Origin: an uncultured Eubacteriales bacterium
GTDB lineage: Bacteria > Bacillota > Clostridia > Oscillospirales > CAG-382
DNA length: 64,000 bases
NCBI GenBank assembly: GCA_900548115.1
Contig: URJL01000005.1
Span: 1-64,000 of the forward strand
Direction: 5' to 3'
This document shows, in pieces, positions 25,593 through 33,672 of this stretch. Both the position numbers and the translations under genes were made by a program. Within the stretch, counting starts at the first letter, position 1. The number at the start of each line of letters is the position of its first letter. Below the pieces are notes generated by a model. That model had not been told where the DNA came from. It ran no database searches and was given only the letters and a program-made list of their open reading frames with translations.

Positions 25593-26834
25593 TTACAGCG
25601 TAAAGACGGTATGACGGTAAACCGTGTTTTCTTCTTCCAGCTTTTTTATGTACGCGTCGTATTCTTCGTCGCTCGTCTTGTCTTTCCATACGAGAGGCTG
25701 TCCTTCGGGACAAATAAAAGTGTTGCCGAAGATTTTGTAATCCTTCGGAATATCACACGCGCCGCCCGATTTAAAGATCGACATATTGCGTGCATTGACA
25801 AAGGTATTGCCCGTAATTGTGATATCGCATACGGGCGTTTCGATGCCGTACATCAAAAGATGGGTCGAAGCCGTTTTATCGGGACGAACGGCATAACTCC
25901 AACCATAGCCTGATTCGATGCAAAGATTGTTTTCGAACCGACAGTTGATAAAGCCGCTTCCGGGGGTCTTTCCCGACGACCATATTTCAAAGCTGTGCTG
26001 ATTGTTCCACATAATGTTGTCGGTAAAGACCACATTTTCCCAGCTTATATCTCCGGGATACCCCTGCATGGTGACGGCGACATCGTAGATGCCCGAGAAT
26101 TTGCAATGCTCGACCGTGACAAAGCGTGAATGACTTCCGCATTCCACGCCATTACCGTAACGGGTATTGGGAGTCGGAAAGGCTTGCAGATGCGATCCGC
26201 CGATCTCATGAAACTCACAGTGCGAGATCAGCGCATGCGTTCCGGTTCCGCAGATACCATGAGCGCCGGTACCGGTGACGACAATGTTTTCCACCTTCAT
26301 GTACTGCGTAAAATTGATCCCGTTGATCTGACAGGCAAATCGAATATCCTCCGACAGCTCGGCGGGATCTTTTTCCGAATAAACATAGACAGCCTTTTCA
26401 TCGCTGTAAAAATCCCATTGTGCGGAAAGCCCCTCAAGATCAAAGATCTTGTGCGGAAAGACCTTTCCCGAGACCTTTAAAAAACCGACATTGGCATTTT
26501 GATCAAAAATATTGCCCGTGATCTTGTCGGGATTCAAAAGATCAATCTTATAAACGTTTCCCGAGACCTTTTCCCAAGCGTCGGGCTTTGCGATCTTATA
26601 AAGGGAAAGAACGGGCTTTTTACCTTCACCGTAAGTTCCGACAGCGGTGGGCGTTTCGAGACCCGTCCCCTCCGGGATCTGCAAATGACCGTAAAAAGTA
26701 TCGCCGCGGCGAAGCAGCACCGTGTCTCCGCCCGTGATCGTTTCCCGAGCTTTTTTGATCGTGGCAAACGCACTTTCGGGCGAAAGACCGCTGTTTGTGT
26801 CACGCCCATTGTTCGATACGTAATAAATACTCAT
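25593..26834 (-). CDS. Right-handed beta-helix protein, paralog 1 (downstream copy)
   Basis: A 413-residue protein, starting MSIYYVSNNGRDTNSGLSPE. The motif YYVSxxGxDxNxGLSPExAFxTI followed by GDTVLLRRGDTFYG is the entry to parallel beta-helix (pectate-lyase-like) proteins. Repeating coils with ITGNTF, FRNN-type Asn ladders and HCEFHEIGG, HCKFSGIYDVAV run through the middle. It has no signal peptide, so it should be cytoplasmic unless exported by another route. It is the third gene transcribed in a three-gene operon with two close paralogs, which share the same C-terminus (DEEYDAYIKKLEEENTVYRH). Catalytic residues cannot be assigned from family knowledge. Confidence 0.85.
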   Translation of the reverse strand: MSIYYVSNNGRDTNSGLSPESAFATIKKARETITGGDTVLLRRGDTFYGHLQIPEGTGLETPTAVGTYGEGKKPVLSLYKIAKPDAWEKVSGNVYKIDLLNPDKITGNIFDQNANVGFLKVSGKVFPHKIFDLEGLSAQWDFYSDEKAVYVYSEKDPAELSEDIRFACQINGINFTQYMKVENIVVTGTGAHGICGTGTHALISHCEFHEIGGSHLQAFPTPNTRYGNGVECGSHSRFVTVEHCKFSGIYDVAVTMQGYPGDISWENVVFTDNIMWNNQHSFEIWSSGKTPGSGFINCRFENNLCIESGYGWSYAVRPDKTASTHLLMYGIETPVCDITITGNTFVNARNMSIFKSGGACDIPKDYKIFGNTFICPEGQPLVWKDKTSDEEYDAYIKKLEEENTVYRHTVFTL

Positions 26835-26873
26835 ATTTTTCCTTTTTCTTTTCCTCTCGGTTTCGTCGTCCGA

Positions 26874-28112
26874 TCAAAGAGTAAAGACCGTGTGACGGTA
26901 GACGGTGTTTTCCGTCTCCAGCTTCTTTATGTACGCGTCGTATTCTTCGTCGCTCGTGTTTTCTTTCCAAGCAAGCATCTGTCCCTCGGGGCAAATGATC
27001 GTGTTGCCGAAAATGCGGTAATCGTGCGGGATCTTTGCCGTTCCGCCGGTTTTGAAGATCGTCATGGCGCGCGGATTGACAAAGGTGTTGCCGCTTACGG
27101 TGATGTCGCATATAGGGCAGTCCAGATGATACATCAGAAGATGCGTGGACGCGGTTTTGTCGGGACGAACCGCGTAACTCCAGCCGTAACCCGATTCGAT
27201 ACAGAGATTGTTGCGGAAGCTGCAATTTACGAAACCGCTGTTCGGCAGATTGCCGCTGCACCAGATTTCAAAACTGTGCTGATTGTTCCACATGATATTG
27301 TTGTCAAAGTGAACGTTTTCCCAATTGTGCTCATGCGGACAGCCCTGCATCGTCACGGCAACGTCGTAGATACCCGAAAACTTGCAGTATTCCACCGTAA
27401 TGTCGTGCGAATTTCCGCCGCATTCCACACCGTTTCCGTAACGGGTGTTGGGAGTCGAGAACCCTTTCAGGTGCGAGCCGCCGATTTCATGAAATTCGCA
27501 GTGCGAAATGTGCGTATACGAACCTCTGCCGCAGATACCGTGCGCGCCGGTGCCCATAAACGTAATGTTTTCGACCTTCACATACGTGCTCAGCAGCATG
27601 CAGTGGATGTTGCAGGCGATGCGGATGTCGTCCGAAAGCTCGGACGGCGCTTTTTCGGAATAGACGTACATATATTGCTTTTCGCTGAAAAAGTCCCACT
27701 GAGCGGCAAGCTTGTCGTACTCGAAAATCTTATGGGGATAGATTTTTCCCGAGACCTTGATAAAGCCGACATTGTCGTCGCCGTCGATCACGTTTCCCGT
27801 GTACTTTGACGTATCCCAAAGGTCGATACGGTAGATATTTTCCGAAACCTTTTCCCATGCGTCCGCTTTTGCGATCTTATATTCGGAGAGGATCGGATTT
27901 CTTCCCTCGCCGTAAGCGCCGAAGGTCGTCGGCTGTTCCTCCGTTCCCATCGGGGGACGGATCTGTCCGAAAAAGGTGTCGCCGCGGCGCAGAAGAAGAG
28001 TGTCGCCGCCCTGTATCGTCTCGCGCGCTTTTCCGATCGTCTCAAAGGCTTTTTCGGGGGAAAGACCGTCGTTTGCGTCGTTTCCCGCACCGGATACATA
28101 ATAAATACTCAT
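26874..28112 (-). CDS. Right-handed beta-helix protein, paralog 2 (middle copy)
   Basis: A 412-residue paralog of its neighbours with the same domain order: N-terminal YYVSGAGNDANDGLSPEKAFETI, RRGDTFFGQ, a variable Ig-like or linker part, the conserved beta-helix (GTGAHGICGRG, SHCEFHEIGGSHL, RYGNGVECGG) and the shared end ENTVYRHTVFTL. Differences cluster in the segment at about 75-180. There is no signal peptide. It is preceded by a good ribosome binding site (AAAAGGAG) and lies 39 bp upstream of paralog 1. Confidence 0.85.
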   Translation of the reverse strand: MSIYYVSGAGNDANDGLSPEKAFETIGKARETIQGGDTLLLRRGDTFFGQIRPPMGTEEQPTTFGAYGEGRNPILSEYKIAKADAWEKVSENIYRIDLWDTSKYTGNVIDGDDNVGFIKVSGKIYPHKIFEYDKLAAQWDFFSEKQYMYVYSEKAPSELSDDIRIACNIHCMLLSTYVKVENITFMGTGAHGICGRGSYTHISHCEFHEIGGSHLKGFSTPNTRYGNGVECGGNSHDITVEYCKFSGIYDVAVTMQGCPHEHNWENVHFDNNIMWNNQHSFEIWCSGNLPNSGFVNCSFRNNLCIESGYGWSYAVRPDKTASTHLLMYHLDCPICDITVSGNTFVNPRAMTIFKTGGTAKIPHDYRIFGNTIICPEGQMLAWKENTSDEEYDAYIKKLETENTVYRHTVFTL

Positions 28113-28142
28113 CGTTTTTTCTCCTTTTGAAAATCGGAAGGC

Positions 28143-29384
28143 TTACAGCGTAAAGACCGTGTGACGGTAGACCGTATTTTCTTCTTCCAGCTTCTTTACA
28201 TATGCGTCATACTCTTCGTCGCTCGTCTTGTCCTTCCATGCAAGCGGCTGACCTTCGGGACAAATGATGGTGTTGCCGAAAATCTTATAATCCTTCGGCA
28301 TTTGGCAAACGCCTCCCGCTTTAAAGACCGTCATATTGCGTGCATTGACAAAAGTATTGCCCGTAACGGTGATGTCGCAAAGAGGACAACCGATTCCGTA
28401 CAATAAAAGATGAGTCGAAGCGGTCTTGTCGGGACGAACCGCGTAGCTCCAGCCGTAGCCCGATTCGATGCAGAGGTTGTTTTCAAAATGGCAATCGACA
28501 AAACCGGTGTCCGGTACATCGCCGCTTGACCAGATCTCGAAGCAGTGCTGGTTGTTCCACATGATATTGTTGGTGAAATGCATATTGGTCCACGAGGTCT
28601 TGACGGGTCTGCCCTGCATGGTGATGGCAACGTCGTAAACGCCCGAGAATTTACAGTGATCGACCGTAATGTTGGCGGAGTTTGCCCAGCATTCCACGCC
28701 GTTGCCGTAACGGGTATTGGGCGTCGGGAAGCCGTTCAGCTCCGAGCCGCCGATCTCATGAAATTCACAGTTGTAAATATACGCGCCGTTCGAAACACCG
28801 TTGATACCGTGTGCGCCCGTGCCGCGGATAATAATGTTTTCGACCTTCATGTGGGTTGTAAAAGGGATACAGCCGATCTGGCACGCGAAGCGGATGTCGT
28901 CCGAAAGCTCGGACGGGTTCTTTTCGGAATATACGAAAACATACCGGTCGTCGTTATAAAAATCCCATTGAGCCGCAAGCTTTTCAAGTTCGAAGATCTT
29001 GTGCGGGAAGATCTTGTTCGAAACCTTCAGGAATCCGACGTTGGTGTTGATCTCGGACGTGTTGCCCGTAAACTTTGCGGTATCGGTAAGATCAAGCTTG
29101 TAGACCTTTTCCGAGACCTGTTCCCAAGCGTCCGCATTTGCGATCTTATACTGCGAAAGAGTCGGCTTTGCGCCCTCGCCGTACGAACCGACGCTTGTCG
29201 GCTGTTCGGGAGAAATACCCGCCGGAAGCTTTATCTGTCCGTAAAAGGTATCGCCGCAATGCAAAAGAACGGTATCGCCGCCCTTAAGAACCTCGCGAAG
29301 CTTTATAACGGTGGCAAACGCCTTTTCGGGCGAAAGTCCGTCGTTTGTGTCACAGCCCTTGTTCGATACATAATATGTACTCAT
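28143..29384 (-). CDS. Right-handed beta-helix protein, paralog 3 (promoter-proximal copy)
   Basis: A 413-residue first gene of the operon, starting MSTYYVSNKGCDTNDGLSPE, with the same beta-helix layout as the other two copies. GTGAHGINGVSN, NCEFHEIGGSEL and RYGNGVECWANS differ slightly from the paralogs in the predicted active-site face. No signal peptide is seen. The promoter at 29480-29509 directs all three genes. The tandem triplication indicates recent local duplication followed by divergence, probably toward different sugar-chain substrates, which is inference. Confidence 0.85.
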   Translation of the reverse strand: MSTYYVSNKGCDTNDGLSPEKAFATVIKLREVLKGGDTVLLHCGDTFYGQIKLPAGISPEQPTSVGSYGEGAKPTLSQYKIANADAWEQVSEKVYKLDLTDTAKFTGNTSEINTNVGFLKVSNKIFPHKIFELEKLAAQWDFYNDDRYVFVYSEKNPSELSDDIRFACQIGCIPFTTHMKVENIIIRGTGAHGINGVSNGAYIYNCEFHEIGGSELNGFPTPNTRYGNGVECWANSANITVDHCKFSGVYDVAITMQGRPVKTSWTNMHFTNNIMWNNQHCFEIWSSGDVPDTGFVDCHFENNLCIESGYGWSYAVRPDKTASTHLLLYGIGCPLCDITVTGNTFVNARNMTVFKAGGVCQMPKDYKIFGNTIICPEGQPLAWKDKTSDEEYDAYVKKLEEENTVYRHTVFTL

Positions 29385-29455
29385 TTTTCTGTCCTCCGTT
29401 ATTCTTTTTGCGCCGTTCTTTGCCCGTTTTTAAGGGGCTGTCGGCACAAAAAACT

Positions 29456-29479
29456 GGGGCGACCTTGTTCGGTCACCCC
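29456..29479 (-). promoter_or_regulatory. Inverted repeat at the transcription start of the beta-helix operon
   Basis: GGGGTGACC-GAACAA-GGTCGCCCC (one mismatch between arms) lies immediately downstream of the -10. This position suits an operator for a repressor or a hairpin at the 5' end of the mRNA. The remaining 3' part of the gap up to folC shows nothing further. Confidence 0.5.
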
Positions 29480-29509
29480 ATTATACACGGAAAAAAATCC
29501 CTTTGTCAA
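29480..29509 (-). promoter_or_regulatory. Consensus sigma-A promoter of the beta-helix operon
   Basis: TTGACA (29509-29504), an 18-bp spacer and TATAAT (29485-29480), both hexamers perfect, on the minus strand, about 95 bp from the start codon of paralog 3. Confidence 0.8.
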
Positions 29510-29645
29510 CCCTTTTTGCGAATTTCACAAAAAAGCTTTTAAAAAAAGCCTTTTTGTGTATCTTTTTCGCCGAAAAATCCAAAAATAGCTCGGTTTGTTC
29601 CCTGTGAAAAAACGATTTTTTCAACAATCGGAAGACAAAGTCGGT

Positions 29646-30929
29646 TCAAAGTGCAAGCCCTTCGACGGCGCTTCGCACCTCCTGCGAAAAATACAGCGTT
29701 CCGAGCGCGGCGCATACGCCGTCCTTTCCCGCATTTTGTGCGGCGGCATTCACCGCCGTTTCGATCGAACCGAACGCTTCGGCTTTGCCGCCGAGAGAGC
29801 GGATTCTTTGCGCCAGTTCCTCCCCCGTCATGGCGCGTGGGTTGGGCGCGGTCACGGTATAAAAGCGCTCCGCCTCGGGAAGAAGGAGCGACAGCATCGT
29901 CGAAACATCCTTGTCCGCCATGGCGCCGAGAACGAAGTGCAGCTTTTGCTCTCCGAAATATTGACGAATCGCGTCAACCGTCGCGCGCATGCCGTGCGGA
30001 TTGTGCGAACCGTCGAGAAGAAAGACCGGCTCTTTGCGCAATACCTCAAAGCGCCCTTTCCAGACGACTTCGGAAAGTCCGCGGCGGATGTCTTCATCGG
30101 AAATGCTGTATCCCCGCATGCGGAGCACCCTTGCCGTTTCGATCGCAACGGCGGCATTGCACGGCTGGTAGGTCCCGATGAGGGGAAGGTGCAGACCGGA
30201 AAGCGCGCCGTAGGAAAAATCGATTCCGTCGAGCGAATATTTCTGTACCGAAAGAAGCGAAAAATCGGGTGCGGTAAGCGGGCAATGCTTTTCCTTTGCC
30301 GCCGAACGAATGACCTTTTCGACGCTTTCTTTTTCGGGATACATCACGACGGGCGCATTTTCTTTTAAAATTCCCGCCTTGACGGCGGCGATTTTTTCAA
30401 CGGTATCGCCGAGATACGCGGTGTGATCCAATCCGATCGCACAGATGACCGAGCAGGCACATTCGGGCGCTTCGATAACGTTCGTGGAATCGAGCGTTCC
30501 GCCCATTCCGACCTCCAGAACCACAAGATCACACTTTTTCTCGAGAAAATACAGCATGGCGGCGGCGGTGATGACCTCAAATTCGGTCGGCGGGTCGTCG
30601 GTCATGGCATCAGCGGCGGGACGGATGGTCTCCACAATATGAATCAGCTCATCGTCCGTGATGTTTTGCCCGTCGACCTGCATACGCTCGTTAAAAACCG
30701 TAATGTAGGGCGAGGTGTAAAGCCCGACGCAAAATCCGCTTTCGCGCAGAATCGACGCGATCATGGCACAGGTCGAGCCTTTGCCGTTCGTGCCCGCAAC
30801 GTGAACGAATTTCAGCGATTTCTGCGGGTCGCCGAGCGCACCGAGAAGGCGGCGCGTGCGCGAAAGTCCCGGCTTTGTGCCGAGCCATTTGGTTTTGTGG
30901 ATATACGAAAGTGCCTCTTCAATGTTCAT
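29646..30929 (-). CDS. folC: Bifunctional folylpolyglutamate synthase/dihydrofolate synthase
   Basis: Adds glutamate to folates (and to dihydropteroate). The 427-residue Mur-ligase-type protein has the ATP loop HVAGTNGKGSTCAMIASIL at about 43-61, family motif GLYTSPYITVFNERMQVDG at about 73-91, and the C-terminal ligase domain (KLHFVLGAMADKD). The start overlaps the folT stop by 4 nt (ATGA), so transport of folate and its polyglutamylation are co-expressed and controlled by the same riboswitch. Confidence 0.95.
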   Translation of the reverse strand: MNIEEALSYIHKTKWLGTKPGLSRTRRLLGALGDPQKSLKFVHVAGTNGKGSTCAMIASILRESGFCVGLYTSPYITVFNERMQVDGQNITDDELIHIVETIRPAADAMTDDPPTEFEVITAAAMLYFLEKKCDLVVLEVGMGGTLDSTNVIEAPECACSVICAIGLDHTAYLGDTVEKIAAVKAGILKENAPVVMYPEKESVEKVIRSAAKEKHCPLTAPDFSLLSVQKYSLDGIDFSYGALSGLHLPLIGTYQPCNAAVAIETARVLRMRGYSISDEDIRRGLSEVVWKGRFEVLRKEPVFLLDGSHNPHGMRATVDAIRQYFGEQKLHFVLGAMADKDVSTMLSLLLPEAERFYTVTAPNPRAMTGEELAQRIRSLGGKAEAFGSIETAVNAAAQNAGKDGVCAALGTLYFSQEVRSAVEGLAL

Positions 30930-31459
30930 TTTTTAACAACTCCCCGTTCGGAAAAATACGGATGACGGATCAAAAGACAAAGCGCGGCGGCGTCGAGAAC
31001 CGTCTCGATCGCGGCAAACGGAATCCGTGCGACAAGGGTCGGGAAAAACGGACTGCCGAACATCACCGACAAAACGGCGGTCTTATACAGCACAGCGGCA
31101 AAAAGATTGGTCAGAACAACGCTTGCAATCAGAAGAAAAACGCGTCCGCGCGCGGGCAGGATCTTTCCCGAAAGACGATAGACCGCCGGCGGCAAAACAC
31201 CGATCAGCCCCATGCCGACCGAAAGCGGAACATTCGGCGCATAGCCCGAAAGAAAACAGCCGATAACATCGGCGAGAATGCCGCAGATTCCGCCGTACAA
31301 GGGACCGCAGAAAATGCCCGCCGCCATGACGGGAATGTTCCCGAGCGTAAGGCGCACGGTGCTCGAGCTCGGCGAAAAGCCGAGATAGCGGGTCAGAACG
31401 ACGCTCAGCGCCGTTAAAATTCCCGTGGCGGTAATGCAATAGATTGTTTTGTGCTTCAT
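30926..31459 (-). CDS. folT: ECF-type folate transporter S component
   Basis: A 177-residue integral membrane protein with about six helices that would bind folate for an energy-coupling-factor transporter. The pattern ATGILTALSVVLTRYLGFSP, LTLGNIPVMAAGIFCGPLYGGICGILADVIG and PLSVGMGLIG is that of FolT-like S components. The ATG at 31459 follows AAGGAGGG; a longer in-frame reading would extend through the riboswitch and was rejected. The energising EcfA/EcfT module is not in this window. Control by a THF riboswitch supports the folate assignment. Confidence 0.9.
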   Translation of the reverse strand: MKHKTIYCITATGILTALSVVLTRYLGFSPSSSTVRLTLGNIPVMAAGIFCGPLYGGICGILADVIGCFLSGYAPNVPLSVGMGLIGVLPPAVYRLSGKILPARGRVFLLIASVVLTNLFAAVLYKTAVLSVMFGSPFFPTLVARIPFAAIETVLDAAALCLLIRHPYFSERGVVKK

Positions 31460-31483
31460 AAAAAGCCCTCCTTGAAATAAAGA

Positions 31484-31506
31484 AAATGCGACAGAGAGCC
31501 GCATTT
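31484..31506 (-). terminator. Candidate riboswitch-controlled terminator in the folT leader
   Basis: AAATGCG / CGCATTT 7-bp stem with a 9-nt GCTCTCTGT loop, followed by TCTTTATTT, between the riboswitch and the folT ribosome binding site. The stem is modest and the tail imperfect, so it may act weakly or when not opposed. The 7 nt CTCTGTC (31496-31490) are complementary to the 5' aptamer strand GACAGAG (31630-31624). Confidence 0.5.
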
Positions 31507-31532
31507 CAAAAAGGATAGAGCCTATGAAGTGC

Positions 31533-31631
31533 GACAGCGGGATGCGGAAGCCGTACCGCAAGGCGATCTTTTCGTCCGAAAGACAACTCCCCGTCCTTTC
31601 GGCACTTTACGCACGGCAACCTACTCTGTCC
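31533..31631 (-). ncRNA. Tetrahydrofolate (THF) riboswitch aptamer
   Basis: The leader on the minus strand reads GACAGAGUAGG...GCGUaAAGUG...GGGGAGUUGUC...GACGAAAAG...GCGGUACGGCUUCCGCAUCCCGCUGUC. These blocks match the order and spacing of the THF riboswitch (Rfam RF01831 type), and P1 is closed by GACAG / CTGUC (31630-31626 with 31537-31533). It sits right after the predicted transcription start and upstream of a folT-folC operon, the commonest context for this class. THF binding is expected to reduce expression. Confidence 0.85.
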
Positions 31632-31638
31632 AAAGCTT

Positions 31639-31667
31639 ATTATAATACGAAGAAGCGGAAAATGCAA
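31639..31667 (-). promoter_or_regulatory. sigma-A promoter of the folT-folC operon
   Basis: TTGCAT (31667-31662), a 17-bp spacer and TATAAT (31644-31639), placing the start of transcription at the 5' edge of the riboswitch. Confidence 0.75.
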
Positions 31668-31709
31668 GCGCTTTTTACGAAAAAGCGGCAAAATATTCCC
31701 TCCCCTGCG

Positions 31710-31808
31710 GGGATCGTTTGCCGCCGCTGCGCGGGGCGTTGCCGCCCCTGCGGGGAGCGTTGCCGCCCCTGCGGGGAGCGTTGCCGCCCCTGCGGGGAGC
31801 GTTGCCGC
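31710..31808. repeat. 21-bp GC-rich tandem repeat
   Basis: Perfect copies of the unit CGTTGCCGCCCCTGCGGGGAG start at 31737, 31758 and 31779, with a partial copy at 31800 and a degenerate one upstream from about 31710. Each unit includes CCCC-TGC-GGGG. There are no spacers. The array ends next to a perfect 11-bp palindrome (TTGCATTCTGA / TCAGAATGCAA, 31814-31838). Confidence 0.85.
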
Positions 31809-31813
31809 GAAGA

Positions 31814-32195
31814 TTGCATTCTGATGGTCAGAATGCAACTTCGCCTTACCCACGTTATGCTGACCTAAGATTTTGATGCGTAATGAAGCCTTCCCCTTGA
31901 GGGGAAGGTGGCACGAAGTGACGGATGCGTCACATCACAAGTGATGTGAGAGAAATTTTGCCTGTGGCAAAATATTCCCGTGCGCCCGCGAAGCGGGCGA
32001 GCCGCAATAGCAACTTTCGGTGAGACAAACCCTTGTGCGCAGTCGTAAAAGCCTCTTTTGCCGTATTCTTCTTTTGCCATCGCCCGCAAACGGGCGGTGT
32101 TTGCCCTTCGGGCGGAGTTCCTTTTTCTTTCGTTTCCGAAAGAAAAAGAAACCAAAAAGAAAGGGAATTTAAGGGCTTGCGCCCTTAAAAATTCC
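31814..32195. repeat. Run of perfect stem-loops, probably a composite dispersed repeat
   Basis: The non-coding stretch contains consecutive hairpins: 31814-31838, CCTTCCCC/GGGGAAGG (31889-31908), CACATCAC/GTGATGTG (31931-31948), ATTTTGCC/GGCAAAAT (31955-31973), CGCCCGC/GCGGGCG (31983-31999), CGCCCG/CGGGCG (32081-32096), CTTTTTCTTTCG/CGAAAGAAAAAG (32121-32148), and GGGAATTTAAGGGC/GCCCTTAAAAATTCCC (32163-32195). The last could terminate sdaA transcription. Parts resemble short repeats scattered in gut clostridial genomes, from memory. Bases 32196-32365 show no further feature. Confidence 0.6.
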
Positions 32196-32365
32196 CCGAT
32201 TGTACAGAGCTGTTACGCTCAATCAAAAACGGTATGCTTGTCTTTACTGTTATTACAGGTCGCACTTTACGCGATGAAATTGTACGAAATAGGAAAAGAA
32301 CAAAAAGCAGGGGCATCGGTCGCCCGCACCTACAGCGAGTAATGTTATGCCTTTTCCCGTCTTTT

Positions 32366-33628
32366 TCAAGCGTTCGGCGCTTCCTCTTTACCTTTTCCGC
32401 CCTTTACCTCCGACGGATACAAAACCGCAAGTCCTCCCTCCGCCGTCTCGCGATAGCGGCAGGAGAGGTCCTTTCCCGTCTCATAAAGAGTGCGGATAAC
32501 AAGATCGAGCGAAATTTTTCGGTTTTCGTACAGCATTTCGGCAAGGCTCACCGCGTCGACCGCACGCATGGCGGCGACGGCGTTGCGTTCGATGCACGGA
32601 ATCTGCACCAATCCGCGAACGGGGTCACAGGTAAGTCCCAAGTGGTGCTCGAGCGCAATTTCCGCGGCGCATTCGATCTGCTTCGGATTCATTCCTTTAA
32701 GATAGGCAAACGCTGCCGCCGCCATGCCGCACGCGCTTCCGATCTCCGCCTGACAGCCGCATTCCGCGCCGCTGATCGAAGCGTTGGTCTTGATTAAATT
32801 TCCGACGATCCCCGCGACCTCAAGCGCCGAGATCAGCTCCTCATCCGAGTAGCCGCGCTCGCGCTGTTTAAACAGCAAAACCGCGGGCAATACGCCCGAC
32901 GCGCCGCACGTCGGTGCCGTCACCATTTCTTCGCCGCAGGCATTTTCTTCGCTTGCGGCGTAGGCATACGCCGAAATCAGATAAATTTCCTTTTCGTGAC
33001 CGTAATCCTTGCCTTGCCCGATCGCAAACAGCTTTTTGGCTTTGCGGGGGATATTCAAGCCTCCGGGAATGATTCCCTCGTCCGCAAGACCGTTTTTCAC
33101 CGTTCGTTTCATGCGGTCGAGTACCAGCGCCATATACGCGCGAAGCTCTTTCCCCTCATACTTTTCCGCATATTCGGGAAGCGTGAGATTTTCCTTTATG
33201 AGCCGCTCCTCGATAGCGGTAAAGCTTATGTCGGGATACGGCAGGACCTCTTTCTTCTCCTTTTCGTCGGCAAATCGGATCGCACCGCCGCCGATGCTGT
33301 AAACGGTCTTGCGGCACAAAAGTTTGTCGCCCGCAAAGGCGGCGATCTCCATCGTATTGGGATGAGCAAGATCGGTCTTTTCGTTATCGAAAACGATGGA
33401 AACGCGATCCTCGCCGAGCGTTTTGCGGATGGCATAATCGGTTCGGTGTCCTTTTCCCGTCTTGGAAAGCGAGCCGTACAGCGTCACCTCAAAGCGCGTC
33501 GCGTCGGGATACCGTTCTTTGACCGCGCGGCAGGCGTGCGACGGTCCCATGGTATGCGAGCTGGACGGTCCGCGTCCGATCCGATAAAGCTCGGTAAGTG
33601 ACGCCATTCCGTGTGCTTTTTCTTTCAT
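32366..33628 (-). CDS. sdaA: L-serine ammonia-lyase, iron-sulfur dependent, single chain
   Basis: Converts L-serine to pyruvate and ammonia with a 4Fe-4S cluster. The 420-residue protein fuses the beta part (RIGRGPSSSHTMGPSHAC at about 16-33) and alpha part (TCGASGVLPAVLLF; GCQAEIGSACGMAAAAFAYL; LTCDPVRGLVQIPCIERNA) as in SdaA/SdaB of one-chain type. Cysteines in these three motifs can supply the cluster. It follows the LytTR gene by 44 bp, so it is probably the last gene of the operon with the diguanylate cyclase. Confidence 0.95.
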   Translation of the reverse strand: MKEKAHGMASLTELYRIGRGPSSSHTMGPSHACRAVKERYPDATRFEVTLYGSLSKTGKGHRTDYAIRKTLGEDRVSIVFDNEKTDLAHPNTMEIAAFAGDKLLCRKTVYSIGGGAIRFADEKEKKEVLPYPDISFTAIEERLIKENLTLPEYAEKYEGKELRAYMALVLDRMKRTVKNGLADEGIIPGGLNIPRKAKKLFAIGQGKDYGHEKEIYLISAYAYAASEENACGEEMVTAPTCGASGVLPAVLLFKQRERGYSDEELISALEVAGIVGNLIKTNASISGAECGCQAEIGSACGMAAAAFAYLKGMNPKQIECAAEIALEHHLGLTCDPVRGLVQIPCIERNAVAAMRAVDAVSLAEMLYENRKISLDLVIRTLYETGKDLSCRYRETAEGGLAVLYPSEVKGGKGKEEAPNA

Positions 33629-33672
33629 ATCGATCCTCTCTTATTCTTTTCTCCGACCGCACGCGGCGGAGC

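Noticed and set aside
25593..29384. The beta-helix triplet as phage tail spikes.
   Set aside because: No phage structural, integrase or lysis genes are nearby, and there are no phage-like attachment sites.
31710..31808. A possible CRISPR array, because of regularly spaced copies.
   Set aside because: Copies are contiguous with no spacers, and no cas genes are present.
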